From Sphingorhabdus sp. EL138 (GTDB taxonomy: Bacteria > Pseudomonadota > Alphaproteobacteria > Sphingomonadales > Sphingomonadaceae), in contig NZ_OGVD01000003.1 of assembly GCF_900258045.1 (NCBI RefSeq), positions 724,652 through 788,651 on the forward strand: a stretch of 64,000 nt of DNA, given 5' to 3'. The notes under the pieces were generated by a model. It was not told where the DNA came from. It did not search any database and saw only the letters and a list, made by a program, of their open reading frames with translations. This document shows positions 38,591 through 47,550 of this stretch, in pieces. Made by a program: the position numbers and the translations under genes. Positions within the stretch are counted from its first letter, which is position 1. The number at the start of each line of letters is the position of its first letter.

Positions 38591-38610
38591 GGAATTCGAG
38601 AGGGAATTCC
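38591..38610. repeat. Short inverted repeat between HNH and YqiJ genes
   Basis: GGAATTC (38591-38597) and GAATTCC (38604-38610) form a perfect seven-base inverted repeat around GAGAGG. It is 21 bases past the HNH stop (minus) and about 90 bases before the YqiJ start. No clear U-run follows, so it may be an operator or a weak terminator. Confidence 0.35.
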
Positions 38611-38631
38611 TCTTAAGAACTTAGAAACTCT

Positions 38632-39198
38632 TCACCCTTCTAGTTCAATATCCCAGTATAACCAGTCATGCCATGTATCGTGGAGGAAGTTCGGCGGGAA
38701 GGCGCGTCCATGTTCCTGCAACTGCCAATTGGTCGGTTTGATAGGTCTGTTCGAAAGCTGCATATGCGCCTCTTTCGGCGTCCGGCCGCCTTTTTTCAGG
38801 TTGCAGGGCAGGCAAGCCGTTGCCACATTTTCCCAAGTCGTGCGGCCTTTCTGGCGACGCGGAATGACATGGTCAAACGTCAGATTGTCGAGGCTGCCAC
38901 AATATTGGCACATGAACTTGTCGCGCAGAAACAGGTTAAACCGCGTGAAGGCGGGATATTCAGAAGGCTTCACATAGTTTTTCAGCGCAATTACCGACGG
39001 GATTTTCATGTCGAGATTGGGGCTATGGACTTCGCGTTCATAGCTGGAAACAATGTTCACCCGGTCCAGGAAAACCGCCTTGATCGCGGTTTGCCAAGGC
39101 CATAGGCTTAAGGGATAATAGGATAGCGGCGTATAGTCAGCGTTCAGCACCAGTGACGGGCAACTTTCGGGATGCCGTAACAGGTCGGGATGATACAT
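38632..39198 (-). CDS. HNH endonuclease
   Basis: A 188-residue protein with a central HNH nuclease domain: the zinc pairs CQYCG and CLPCN frame the active segment NLTFDHVIPRRQKGRTTWEN. A DxxL-type N-terminal region of about 90 residues (NADYTPLSYYPLSLWPWQTA) is typical of the single-copy HNH protein found in many alphaproteobacteria. It cleaves or nicks nucleic acid; the physiological target of this group is not established. It stands as a single gene, divergent to gluQ. Confidence 0.88.
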   Translation of the reverse strand: MYHPDLLRHPESCPSLVLNADYTPLSYYPLSLWPWQTAIKAVFLDRVNIVSSYEREVHSPNLDMKIPSVIALKNYVKPSEYPAFTRFNLFLRDKFMCQYCGSLDNLTFDHVIPRRQKGRTTWENVATACLPCNLKKGGRTPKEAHMQLSNRPIKPTNWQLQEHGRAFPPNFLHDTWHDWLYWDIELEG

Positions 39199-39295
39199 AG
39201 TCTAACTACTCCCTTAGTCTTTGACTGACTGCTCTTTATCCGCAAGAACATGACATGGTCATTACAACTGACATGCAAAGAACATTATCTGCCCT

Positions 39296-40186
39296 ATGAC
39301 GTCAAGAGGGGATATTGGCCAAGATGTTGTGGTGCGCTTTGCGCCCAGCCCCAATGGCTTGTTGCATTTGGGGCATGCCTATGCCGCCTGTTTCGCCCAT
39401 GACTACGCATGCGAGAGGGATGGGAAGTTACTGCTACGGATCGAGGATATTGATGGTGGACGCAGCAAGCCCGAATTTATTGACGCGATTTTTGCCGATT
39501 TGCGATGGTTGGGTCTCGATTGGGATGGAGAAGCGGTTTTCCAGTCCCAACGGCTCGAAAGCTACGCTGACGCGGCCGAGCGCTTGGAGAAAAAGGGATT
39601 GCTCTACCCTTGTTTTTGCACGCGATCATCCATGCGCGTTATCCAGGAAAAAGAAGGACTGGAGGAGGGGCCGGATGGCCCGATTTACCCCGGGACTTGT
39701 CGGGGTCTCGTCAGGGATGAGGTTGCCGAAAGACTTAATAGGGAACCGCATAGTTGGCGGCTTGATGTTAAAAAGGCGATCGATATGGCAGGTTATATAG
39801 GCTGGCATGACGAGCATCGCGGGGATCAGATTGCCGATCCGGCGGCATTGGGAGACGTTGTGTTGATACCAAAGGATACGCCCGTCAGTTATCATTTGGC
39901 TGTGACATTGGATGATGCGCGTGACGGGATCACCCATGTTGTGCGCGGGGAGGATCTATTTGCCTCGACCCATATACACAGACTGCTGCAATCCTTGATG
40001 GATTTACCGGTTCCCCGCTATGTCCATCATCCGGTTTTGCTTGATGAAACAGGGGTAAAGCTGTCGAAAAGCCTAGGCTCTGCATCTTTGGCCGTATTGC
40101 GAGAAGCAGGCACGGATGGCTACATGTTAGCTGACAAATTACGAAAAAATATTTTCCCGGTTGGAATAACTTTATCAAAGGGCTAA
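39296..40186 (+). CDS. gluQ: Glutamyl-Q tRNA(Asp) synthetase
   Basis: A 296-residue paralogue of the GluRS catalytic domain that lacks the anticodon domain. It activates glutamate and attaches it to queuosine at position 34 of tRNA(Asp). Motifs: FAPSPNGLLHLGHA with HLGH (24-27) as HIGH, VKLSKSLG as KMSKS, and the zinc-site pair in PCFCTRS with YPGTCR. Loss of the C-terminal half shows it is not GluRS. queF, which acts earlier in the queuosine route, is in the same window (58014) but distant. A HIG1 gene follows after nine bases. Confidence 0.93.
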   Translation: MTSRGDIGQDVVVRFAPSPNGLLHLGHAYAACFAHDYACERDGKLLLRIEDIDGGRSKPEFIDAIFADLRWLGLDWDGEAVFQSQRLESYADAAERLEKKGLLYPCFCTRSSMRVIQEKEGLEEGPDGPIYPGTCRGLVRDEVAERLNREPHSWRLDVKKAIDMAGYIGWHDEHRGDQIADPAALGDVVLIPKDTPVSYHLAVTLDDARDGITHVVRGEDLFASTHIHRLLQSLMDLPVPRYVHHPVLLDETGVKLSKSLGSASLAVLREAGTDGYMLADKLRKNIFPVGITLSKG

Positions 40187-40195
40187 TCAGAGAAT

Positions 40196-40426
40196 ATGAG
40201 CTATGTACTGATCCTACTAATCTTGTTGGCAGCTGGCGCCGTTGTTTATGCTTTGGTCCGCGGTTTGATTGCTTTCGTCAATATGGAGCCGGAAGACGTT
40301 GATGCTGATGGCGTGACGGCTTCGCACAAAAAACAGAATGAAATGATGTTCGCTCGGGTGAAATATCAGGCCATCGCAGTCATACTGGTTGCGCTGCTAT
40401 TGTTGCTTGCCGGCGGTCAAAGCTAA
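40196..40426 (+). CDS. HIG1-domain membrane protein
   Basis: A 76-residue protein with two membrane spans (about 3-25 and 54-73) joined by a polar loop with KKQNEMMFARVKYQ. This is the layout of the twin-transmembrane HIG1 family, whose mitochondrial members assist cytochrome oxidase. In alphaproteobacteria the gene commonly precedes the cobalamin adenosyltransferase, as here (12-base gap). The exact role is unknown. Confidence 0.8.
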   Translation: MSYVLILLILLAAGAVVYALVRGLIAFVNMEPEDVDADGVTASHKKQNEMMFARVKYQAIAVILVALLLLLAGGQS

Positions 40427-40438
40427 GGCCAGGCTTGT

Positions 40439-41017
40439 ATGGTCAAGCTCAACAAAATCTACACGAAGACGGGCGATGACGGAACGACGGGGCTGGTCGA
40501 TGGATCACGCTTGGCCAAGAGCGATATACGCATGGCAGCCATTGGCGACGTTGATGAACTCAATAGTGCGTTGGGTGTAGCAATTTGCGAAATTAGTGAT
40601 GCGGCATTGGTGCAGTCGCTCAAGGCGATTCAGAATGATCTGTTCGATCTTGGAGCGGATTTGGCAACGCCCGCTGGCGAGGGAGATGATTTTGGGCCAT
40701 CAGAAATGGTGCTTCGTGTTACGTCGTCGCAGGTCGAGAGGCTCGAAAGCGAAATTGACAGGGTCAATGACCATCTTGATCCGCTGACCAGTTTTATTTT
40801 ACCGGGTGGCAGCAAAGCTGCCGCATCCATCCATCTGGCGCGTGCCGTTGCCCGGCGTGCAGAACGAACCGCCGTAGGCGCTGCACAGGCTATAGCGATC
40901 AATCCGCAGGCGATCACCTACATTAATCGGTTATCGGATTATCTTTTTGTTCTTGGCCGAATGCTGAATAATGGCGGCAAAGCTGACATCTTGTGGGTTC
41001 CTGGAGCTTCGCGCTAA
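40439..41017 (+). CDS. Cob(I)yrinic acid a,c-diamide adenosyltransferase (PduO type)
   Basis: A 192-residue corrinoid adenosyltransferase. It transfers the adenosyl group of ATP to cob(I)alamin, yielding coenzyme B12. Conserved blocks: KTGDDGTTGLVDGSR near the N-terminus (ATP), GDVDELNSALG, the LPGG segment, and the C-terminal RRAERTAV followed by YINRLSDYLFVLGR. Its operon is gluQ-HIG1-this gene. It can supply B12 for methylmalonyl-CoA mutase or ribonucleotide reductase, neither seen in the window. Confidence 0.92.
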   Translation: MVKLNKIYTKTGDDGTTGLVDGSRLAKSDIRMAAIGDVDELNSALGVAICEISDAALVQSLKAIQNDLFDLGADLATPAGEGDDFGPSEMVLRVTSSQVERLESEIDRVNDHLDPLTSFILPGGSKAAASIHLARAVARRAERTAVGAAQAIAINPQAITYINRLSDYLFVLGRMLNNGGKADILWVPGASR

Positions 41018-41087
41018 CTGCGCCCTTTTATCGCGTAAACGCACCGCAAGACATAAATTTGCAACCTGCTGGCGCAAATATAAGCGG

Positions 41088-41115
41088 TTGACCCTAATCT
41101 CGTTCGCTCTATGTT
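41088..41115 (+). promoter_or_regulatory. Candidate sigma-70 promoter of egtB-egtD
   Basis: TTGACC (41088-41093) and TATGTT (41110-41115) are separated by 16 bases, about 60 bases before the egtB start. The -35 box is near consensus and the -10 is moderate. This assignment comes only from matching boxes. Confidence 0.4.
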
Positions 41116-41174
41116 CTTAATACGCCCAATAAGCGGATGGAGTAGGAAAGATCGCAGGCCAAGCCGAAACTATC

Positions 41175-42371
41175 GTGACATCGCCTCAGATCGACCGAAA
41201 AACCAATCGGCGTTCAGTTCTGAAAGAAGATTTTCAAAAGGTCCGTGCACATAGCAGTTCGCTGGTGGTCGGCTTGAGCGATGCTGATGCAACCGTTCAG
41301 TCGATGGACGATGCGTCCCCGGCCAAATGGCATCTGGCGCACACGAGCTGGTTTTTTGAAACTTTCCTGCTGCGCGATCATGTTGATGGCTATCGGGTGT
41401 TTGATGAGTCTTATGCTTATTTGTTCAACAGCTATTATGAAGCCGAGGGTGCGCGGCATGCGCGGCCGGATCGAGGTCTGCTGACCCGGCCATCGCTAGA
41501 AGAGGTGCTTGATTATCGCGCGCATGTAGATGAAGCAATGATCGAAGCGATGGAAAGCTTTTCCGATGAGGCTCTGGATCTGATCGAGCTGGGACTGCAT
41601 CACGAGCAACAACATCAGGAACTGTTGCTTACGGATATATTGCACCTGTTTTCCCGCAATCCGCTTGGTCCCGCTTTCATGGAACCCAAGCCGCGCCCGG
41701 CGATTATCGAAGCGCCGTTACATTGGATTGAAGGTGCAAATGGCGCCCAATTCATAGGTCATGATGGAGAAAGTTTCTCCTTTGACTGTGAAGGGCCACG
41801 TCACCAGGTCTTGCTGCACCCTTATGCTATAGCCGACCGCCCTGTTACAAATGGCGAGTGGCAGAATTTTATGGACGATGGTGGTTATGCCGACCATCGA
41901 TATTGGTTGTCCGATGGTTGGGCCTGGGTACAGCAAGAAAAGGTCACAAAACCCCTCCATTGGCGCACTTGCGATGGTGTGATGGAAGAATTCACCTTGC
42001 AAGGATGGCGTGAAATCGTGTTGTGCGCGCCGGTTCGTCATATCAGTCTTTATGAAGCCGACGCCTACGCGTGCTGGGCGGATGCCCGGCTTCCAACTGA
42101 GGCCGAGTGGGAAGTTGCGGCGCATAATGGATTGCCAGGCACCGGCAGCGTGTGGGAATGGACTGGCAGCGCCTATCGCCCTTATCCCGGTTTTAAAGCC
42201 GCAGAGGGCGCAGTCGGAGAATATAATGGCAAGTTCATGTCTGGGCAGTTTGTATTGAAAGGCGGCAGTGTTGCCACGCCGCCGGGCCATATCCGCGATA
42301 GCTATCGCAATTTCTTTTACCCCCATCAGCGTTGGCAGCTTACCGGCCTTCGCCTCGCCAAAGACCTTTGA
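41175..42371 (+). CDS. egtB: Ergothioneine biosynthesis sulfoxide synthase
   Basis: Non-haem iron enzyme that joins a thiol (gamma-glutamylcysteine or cysteine) to hercynine with O2. The 398 residues hold a DinB-like domain with the three iron His (His56 in WHLAHTSWF, His143 and His147 in HHEQQHQE) and a C-terminal FGE-sulfatase-like domain (LPTEAEWEVAA; VWEWTGSAYRPYPG; VLKGGSVATP). It is a little short, as the loop between those last motifs is reduced. The start is GTG at 41175; no in-frame ATG lies nearby. egtD follows after about 33 bases. Confidence 0.92.
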   Translation: MTSPQIDRKTNRRSVLKEDFQKVRAHSSSLVVGLSDADATVQSMDDASPAKWHLAHTSWFFETFLLRDHVDGYRVFDESYAYLFNSYYEAEGARHARPDRGLLTRPSLEEVLDYRAHVDEAMIEAMESFSDEALDLIELGLHHEQQHQELLLTDILHLFSRNPLGPAFMEPKPRPAIIEAPLHWIEGANGAQFIGHDGESFSFDCEGPRHQVLLHPYAIADRPVTNGEWQNFMDDGGYADHRYWLSDGWAWVQQEKVTKPLHWRTCDGVMEEFTLQGWREIVLCAPVRHISLYEADAYACWADARLPTEAEWEVAAHNGLPGTGSVWEWTGSAYRPYPGFKAAEGAVGEYNGKFMSGQFVLKGGSVATPPGHIRDSYRNFFYPHQRWQLTGLRLAKDL

Positions 42372-42404
42372 TCGACAAATTTGGCCGCCAAGGACGGCTT
42401 TCTC

Positions 42405-43364
42405 ATGGATATGACAGTTAGCCGGGTAGACCCGGGCTTTGAAAAAGATGTTATGCGATGTTTTCAAGAGCAGAGCTACGCAATTCCAGCCCGTTGGCTC
42501 TATGACCGTCAGGGTTCGGAACTATTTGAACAGATTACAGAGCTACCCGAATATTATCCGACACGAACGGAAACAAGCTTGCTGGAACGATACAGCGCAG
42601 AGGTTGGAGAAATGAGTGGCACAGACCGTGCTGTTGTTGAATTCGGTTCCGGCAGTTCCACAAAAACACCGCATCTTTTGAGTGCTACCCATCCTGCAGC
42701 CTATGTCCCGATAGATATTTCCGGAGAGTTTCTCGCCGCAAGCGCTGCGCAATTGCAGACTCAGTTTCCTGAGCTTCCGATTTACCCCTTAGAGGCCGAC
42801 TTTATGCGACGGATAAACTTGCCGAGCGAAGTGGCCAATATGCCCAAGCTGGGTTTTTTCCCGGGCTCTACAATCGGTAATATGATTGCGCGTACCTCCG
42901 TTGATTTGCTCCGCTTCATGCGAGAGACGCTAGGCACGGGATCGCAGTTGCTGATCGGCTTTGATCGAATCAAGGATACAGATACTCTGGTTGCCGCTTA
43001 TGACGATAGTGCAGGGGTAACTGCGCAGTTTTCGCTAAATTTACTGCGCCGAATTAATCGAGAAATGGCTGGTACAATCCCGGTGGACCAGTTCTGCCAC
43101 ATCGCGATCTGGAATGATCTTTATGCGCGAATTGAAATCTATCTAGAGGTCCAGGCAGATGTGCACTTTACCATCGGTGACAACCAGTTCGACATCGATA
43201 AGGGTCAGAAAATTCATATCGAGAACAGCCACAAATATGGTTTGCGTGATGCGCGTTTGATGCTGCGCGCAGGCGGCTGGTCACCGGTTCGCGAATGGAG
43301 TGACGAGCGGGACTATTTCTCGCTGATCCTGGCTGAAGCGCACCCCTTTAAGAATGCGCCATAA
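42405..43364 (+). CDS. egtD: L-histidine N(alpha)-methyltransferase
   Basis: A 319-residue SAM enzyme that trimethylates histidine to hercynine, the first step to ergothioneine. Typical features are YDRQGSELFEQITELPEYYPTRTE near the N-terminus and EFGSGSSTKT for SAM binding; FFPGSTIGN lies in the middle and SHKY near the end. ATG 42405 is chosen because AAGGA lies upstream; TTG 42381 is also in frame. With egtB it makes a two-gene pathway; no separate egtC or egtE is adjacent. It converges on the DUF1176 gene with three bases between stops. Confidence 0.93.
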   Translation: MDMTVSRVDPGFEKDVMRCFQEQSYAIPARWLYDRQGSELFEQITELPEYYPTRTETSLLERYSAEVGEMSGTDRAVVEFGSGSSTKTPHLLSATHPAAYVPIDISGEFLAASAAQLQTQFPELPIYPLEADFMRRINLPSEVANMPKLGFFPGSTIGNMIARTSVDLLRFMRETLGTGSQLLIGFDRIKDTDTLVAAYDDSAGVTAQFSLNLLRRINREMAGTIPVDQFCHIAIWNDLYARIEIYLEVQADVHFTIGDNQFDIDKGQKIHIENSHKYGLRDARLMLRAGGWSPVREWSDERDYFSLILAEAHPFKNAP

Positions 43365-43367
43365 AAC

Positions 43368-44492
43368 CTATTCTACGGCTTCTTCAGCGGCCGGTATTTG
43401 CTGGGCCAGCTCTTCGGCCTTTTGATATTTTGCGCGCCAGGTTGTGATCCACTTATAGGCTCCGCGACATTCCTGCATACCGCTGGCTTCGATCAAACGG
43501 AATTGCTCGCCATCCCAGACGAAGCTCTCGGCGTTGCCGCAATCGCCAATGCCTCTACCTTTTGCCAAGCTGCTCAAGATTTGACGATTTTCTTCCCAAT
43601 GGGCGTTTACCAGCAAGGGTGGTCGATCTTCGCCACCCCAGGCGGGTTGCAGGTCATAGGTTGCCGGACGGAATGCCCAACTGGCGCCCTCTTTCTCATC
43701 TCCTTTGATTTCGCCAATATAGGCGGCGCTAGAAAAGTTGTAGGCACCAGAACCACATGACATCAAAATGAGCGCACGATAGCGACCATCTTTTTGACCC
43801 AAAGGAAATATCTGATCCTCGACGACACCAAATCTTTCATCCTTGCAGGGAGAATTCTCTACCAGATCAACAATTTCAGTTGTTGCAGGAATTCGTTTCG
43901 CGGGTGCCCATTGGTCAACAACTACAACTGGTACTTCTTTCTTTTCGGGCCTGAATGAACGGCGACCTTTGGATATTAAAGCGGTCGGTGTGCGCACTCG
44001 TTTCTGTTGCTGATCAATATATCGCAGCGCGGCGGTAGAGCCTGATAAAGATATCTTCGTCAGACTATCCCCATTTGGCGCTCTGATTTCCAATGTCCGG
44101 CCACGAGCGATAGCAGTTGCCGCTTTCTTGGCTTCTTCGCCGGTAATTTCGACAGGGTGATCGTCCTCGGCCATAGGGCCAGTGATTATGACTTTGCCGT
44201 CTACGACCAGTTCATAACGTCCGATGCCCGTGACTTGTAACAGAGCCCGGATTTTTAAAACATCATCTGTGCCAGCCGTGCGGGTAATAGTAATCGGGCC
44301 ACCCCAATCATCAAAACCGCGGCTGGCATCATCGACCAAGGAGATCGCTTGACAATCGCCACCATTGTCACAGCCTACCGACCAATCTTTGAAGACTTTT
44401 ACCTCACCCGGATTAGGGATCGGCTGTACGTCGCTGGCTGCCGTTGTCGCCGCAAGTGCCATAAGGGCAATGGTAGAAATAATAGGGGACAT
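43368..44492 (-). CDS. DUF1176 exported protein
   Basis: A 374-residue protein with an N-terminal signal peptide (about 19 residues, ending at Ala-Ala-Ser) and the DUF1176 layout: an N-terminal beta-rich part with FKDWSVGCDNGGDCQA (two Cys), and a C-terminal half with paired Cys near NSPCKDERF, SCGSGAYN, GIGDCGNAESF and MQECRGAYKW, likely disulfides in the periplasm. The family function is unknown. It has its own transcription unit, divergent from the next gene. Confidence 0.82.
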   Translation of the reverse strand: MSPIISTIALMALAATTAASDVQPIPNPGEVKVFKDWSVGCDNGGDCQAISLVDDASRGFDDWGGPITITRTAGTDDVLKIRALLQVTGIGRYELVVDGKVIITGPMAEDDHPVEITGEEAKKAATAIARGRTLEIRAPNGDSLTKISLSGSTAALRYIDQQQKRVRTPTALISKGRRSFRPEKKEVPVVVVDQWAPAKRIPATTEIVDLVENSPCKDERFGVVEDQIFPLGQKDGRYRALILMSCGSGAYNFSSAAYIGEIKGDEKEGASWAFRPATYDLQPAWGGEDRPPLLVNAHWEENRQILSSLAKGRGIGDCGNAESFVWDGEQFRLIEASGMQECRGAYKWITTWRAKYQKAEELAQQIPAAEEAVE

Positions 44493-44583
44493 ATTTGCAA
44501 TCTAGCCAGTTTGCTCGACAATCGCTAGTGCCTTGTTACATCAGCATTAACGGCTCGGTCATGATAAGGAAAAAGGACGGCAA

Positions 44584-45453
44584 ATGAAATCAATCGGTAT
44601 CATTGGATCAGGACAAATGGGAGCAGGAATTGCGCAGGTTTCCGCGCAGGCCGGATACCATGTTTACTTGTCTGATATGAATCAGGAGATAGCCGAGAAG
44701 GGCAAGGCGGGGATTGCCAAACAATTGTCGCGATTGGTCGACAAAGAGAAGATTGAGCAACAGGTGGCGCAAACTACTCTGGACCGGATCGAAACGATCG
44801 GTTCCTTGGATCCGATGGCAAGCGCGGATATCATTATCGAAGCGGCCACCGAGCGGGAGGATATCAAGCGCCAGATTTTTGGAGCAGCTTCTGAAGTCTT
44901 GGGCCATCAATCGCTTATGGCCACCAACACATCGTCCATATCCATCACGCGATTGGCACAGTCGGTTAAAGACCCGTCCCGCTTCATTGGCGTACATTTC
45001 TTTAATCCCGTACCGTTAATGGGCTTGGTTGAGGTCATTCGCGGCCTGGCAACAAGCGACCACAGCGTCGCCATGGCTAACGACTATGTGAAGGCGCTCG
45101 GTAAACAGGCGGTTCTGGCCAAAGATTCGCCGTGCTTCGTAGTCAACCGAATATTACTTCCTATGCTCAATGAAGCATTTTTTGCACTGGGCGAAGGCAC
45201 CGCCTCTATGGAAGACATAGATCGCGGTGTACAATTGGGCCTTGGTCATCCAATGGGGCCTATCACATTGGCGGATATGATCGGACTTGATACGTTGCTG
45301 GAAATTTTGCGCGTGCTGCAAAACGATTTTGGCGATCCCAAATATCGCCCGGCTCCTCTATTGCTGAAATATGTCGAGGCTGGTTGGCTTGGCCGAAAAA
45401 CCGGTAAAGGCTTTTACGATTATTCGGGTGAAGTGCCGACGCCTACGATGTAA
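44584..45453 (+). CDS. 3-hydroxybutyryl-CoA / 3-hydroxyacyl-CoA dehydrogenase
   Basis: A 289-residue single-function L-3-hydroxyacyl-CoA dehydrogenase. The NAD-binding start [18 protein letters not shown] and the catalytic [17 protein letters not shown] with its His are intact; the C-terminal helical domain has [18 protein letters not shown]. It oxidises 3-hydroxyacyl-CoA (often C4) to the keto form, or the reverse for polyhydroxybutyrate or butanoate routes. AAGGA precedes the ATG. An epoxide hydrolase gene follows after 24 bases. Confidence 0.92.
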   Translation: MKSIGIIGSGQMGAGIAQVSAQAGYHVYLSDMNQEIAEKGKAGIAKQLSRLVDKEKIEQQVAQTTLDRIETIGSLDPMASADIIIEAATEREDIKRQIFGAASEVLGHQSLMATNTSSISITRLAQSVKDPSRFIGVHFFNPVPLMGLVEVIRGLATSDHSVAMANDYVKALGKQAVLAKDSPCFVVNRILLPMLNEAFFALGEGTASMEDIDRGVQLGLGHPMGPITLADMIGLDTLLEILRVLQNDFGDPKYRPAPLLLKYVEAGWLGRKTGKGFYDYSGEVPTPTM

Positions 45454-45477
45454 GCTGGATAAAATGGAGACGATGCG

Positions 45478-46623
45478 ATGAGCGATGATATCAGGGATTT
45501 TCAGATTGATATTCCGCAATCGGCATTGGATGATTTGCAAGCTCGGCTGGCAAGCGTCCGTTGGCCTGATCCAGAACCAGTAGACGACTGGTCTCAGGGC
45601 ATACCGCTGGCTTATGTTCAGCAAGTTACCGACTATTGGCGCGAGAGTTATGACTGGCGGCGCTGTGAAGCGGCGCTAAACCAGTATTCGCATCATATGA
45701 CCGAGATTGACGGGGTCGATATTCATTTCATGCATATCCGCTCGCCCGAGGCGGAGGCACGGCCATTAATCATGACCCATGGTTGGCCAGGATCGATTGT
45801 CGAGTTTATGGACGTTATCGGTCCGCTGACAGATCCGGTTGCCCATGGCGGCGATGCGGGGGACGCCTATCATCTCGTCATTCCTTCACTGCCCGGATAT
45901 GGTTTTTCCGGCAAACCCACCGAAACCGGATGGGGCGCAGAGAAGATCGCGCGCGTCTGGGATGTATTGATGACGCGGCTGGGCTATGACCGCTATTTCG
46001 CGCAGGGCGGAGATTGGGGCGCTTTGGTAACATCTGCCATAGGGGTGCAGAATATCGGTCATTGTGGGGGCATCCATATTAACCTCGTCGTGGTCGGAAC
46101 ACCGCCGGACGAAGTGATGAAAAATCCCACGCCAGAGGAACAGGCGTCGCTAGCGCGCTTCACTGAGTATCAAACACAGGGCGGCGGTTATGCCGAGATT
46201 CAGCGCACCAAGCCGCAGACACTGGGCTATGGTCTGGCGGATTCTCCCGTAGGCCAGATGGCATGGGTCCTTGAGAAATTTCAGGGTTGGTCTGATGGGG
46301 CGATGACGCCCGATGAGAGTTTTGATCGTGATCGCTTGCTCGATAATATCATGCTCTATTGGCTCAACAATGCCGGAGCTTCCTCCGCGAGACTGTATCG
46401 GGAGAGTTTTGGCAATCCCAATGTCGATCCTGTCGATCTTGCAACAGGATGCAGTATTTTCCCGAACGAGATTATGGCCCCATCTCGTCGCTGGGCAGAA
46501 CAACGGTTTAAAAACCTGCAATATTGGGGTGAAGCGGGCAAAGGCGGTCATTTCGCTGCAATGGAAGTGCCCGAGTTGTTCATCAACGAAGTGCGCGGCT
46601 GTTTTGGCCAGATGGAGCTGTAA
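45478..46623 (+). CDS. Epoxide hydrolase (EHN domain)
   Basis: A 381-residue alpha/beta hydrolase with the N-terminal EHN lid domain (residues about 5-110, IPQSALDDLQARLASVRWP) found in microsomal-type epoxide hydrolases. HGWPG provides the oxyanion hole; the Asp nucleophile is in AQGGDWGALV; the charge-relay His is probably in GGHFAAMEVPELF near the end. It hydrates an epoxide to a diol. It is between the dehydrogenase (24 bases) and the ABC permease (6 bases), so co-transcription is likely. Confidence 0.9.
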   Translation: MSDDIRDFQIDIPQSALDDLQARLASVRWPDPEPVDDWSQGIPLAYVQQVTDYWRESYDWRRCEAALNQYSHHMTEIDGVDIHFMHIRSPEAEARPLIMTHGWPGSIVEFMDVIGPLTDPVAHGGDAGDAYHLVIPSLPGYGFSGKPTETGWGAEKIARVWDVLMTRLGYDRYFAQGGDWGALVTSAIGVQNIGHCGGIHINLVVVGTPPDEVMKNPTPEEQASLARFTEYQTQGGGYAEIQRTKPQTLGYGLADSPVGQMAWVLEKFQGWSDGAMTPDESFDRDRLLDNIMLYWLNNAGASSARLYRESFGNPNVDPVDLATGCSIFPNEIMAPSRRWAEQRFKNLQYWGEAGKGGHFAAMEVPELFINEVRGCFGQMEL

Positions 46624-46629
46624 CGCCCC

Positions 46630-47550
46630 ATGCTAGCGCTGGTCGCAAGACGGTTGATAACAGCGATCCCGACGCTGCTTGCGATCATATTGGCTTCCTT
46701 TTTCCTGATGCGGCTGGCCCCGGGTGGTCCATTTGACGGTGAACGACCGTTGCCGCCGGAGACTCAGGCCGCCCTGCAAACTGCCTATGGCCTTGATAAA
46801 CCGCTTTGGGAGCAAGCCTGGCTGTATATTTCACGGCTGGCGCAGGGTGATTTTGGACCATCACTGGTTTATCGCGATTTTACGGTTTCCGAGCTTGTGG
46901 CACAGGGATTGCCGATATCACTGACTCTCGGCGGTCTGGCGATAGCTTTGGCATTGCTGATTGGAGTTTCCGCCGGGCTGTTTGCAGCGGTTCAGGCTGG
47001 CAAGGCGGCTGACAAGACAATCATGATGTTGGCAACCGTTGCAACTGCATTGCCGACCTTTGTTACCGGACCGGCATTGGCTCTGCTTTTCGGACTCTGG
47101 CTAGGATTATTGCCAGTCTCGGGCACCGGGGAAGGCTGGTCCTGGTTGATCATGCCGGTGGTTGCTCTGGCGCTCCCGGTTTCCGGGGCCATCGCCAAGT
47201 TGACCAGAGCGGGTTTGGCAACGGTGCTGAAACAGGACCATATTCGCACTGCAAGGGCACGGGGACTGCCTGAAACGAAAATCCTGTTCAAACATGGATT
47301 GCGTCCGGCGCTCGTTCCGGTGGCCAGCTACCTCGGACCAGCCGCAGCCGGTTTGCTCACTGGCGCTGTGGTGGTGGAAACGGTCTTCGGACTACCGGGA
47401 CTGGGCCGCTATTTTGTTCAGGGCGCGCTAAACCGGGATTATCCTTTGGTTCTCGGCGTGGTGACGCTCTATGCCGCGCTCATTATCCTGTTTAACCTGT
47501 TTGCTGACCTGATTTATGGCTGGCTCGATCCAAGGATGCGGGACGGATGA
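46630..47550 (+). CDS. Peptide-type ABC transporter permease (OppB/DppB family)
   Basis: A 306-residue permease with six membrane spans and the N-terminal family hallmark FLMRLAPGGPF. The docking loop has IRTARARGLPETKILFKHGLRPAL near residue 205-228. It overlaps the next permease gene by four bases. Family members carry di- and oligopeptides, nickel, or microcin C-like molecules. No periplasmic binding protein is encoded next to it. It starts six bases after the epoxide hydrolase gene. Confidence 0.88.
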   Translation: MLALVARRLITAIPTLLAIILASFFLMRLAPGGPFDGERPLPPETQAALQTAYGLDKPLWEQAWLYISRLAQGDFGPSLVYRDFTVSELVAQGLPISLTLGGLAIALALLIGVSAGLFAAVQAGKAADKTIMMLATVATALPTFVTGPALALLFGLWLGLLPVSGTGEGWSWLIMPVVALALPVSGAIAKLTRAGLATVLKQDHIRTARARGLPETKILFKHGLRPALVPVASYLGPAAAGLLTGAVVVETVFGLPGLGRYFVQGALNRDYPLVLGVVTLYAALIILFNLFADLIYGWLDPRMRDG

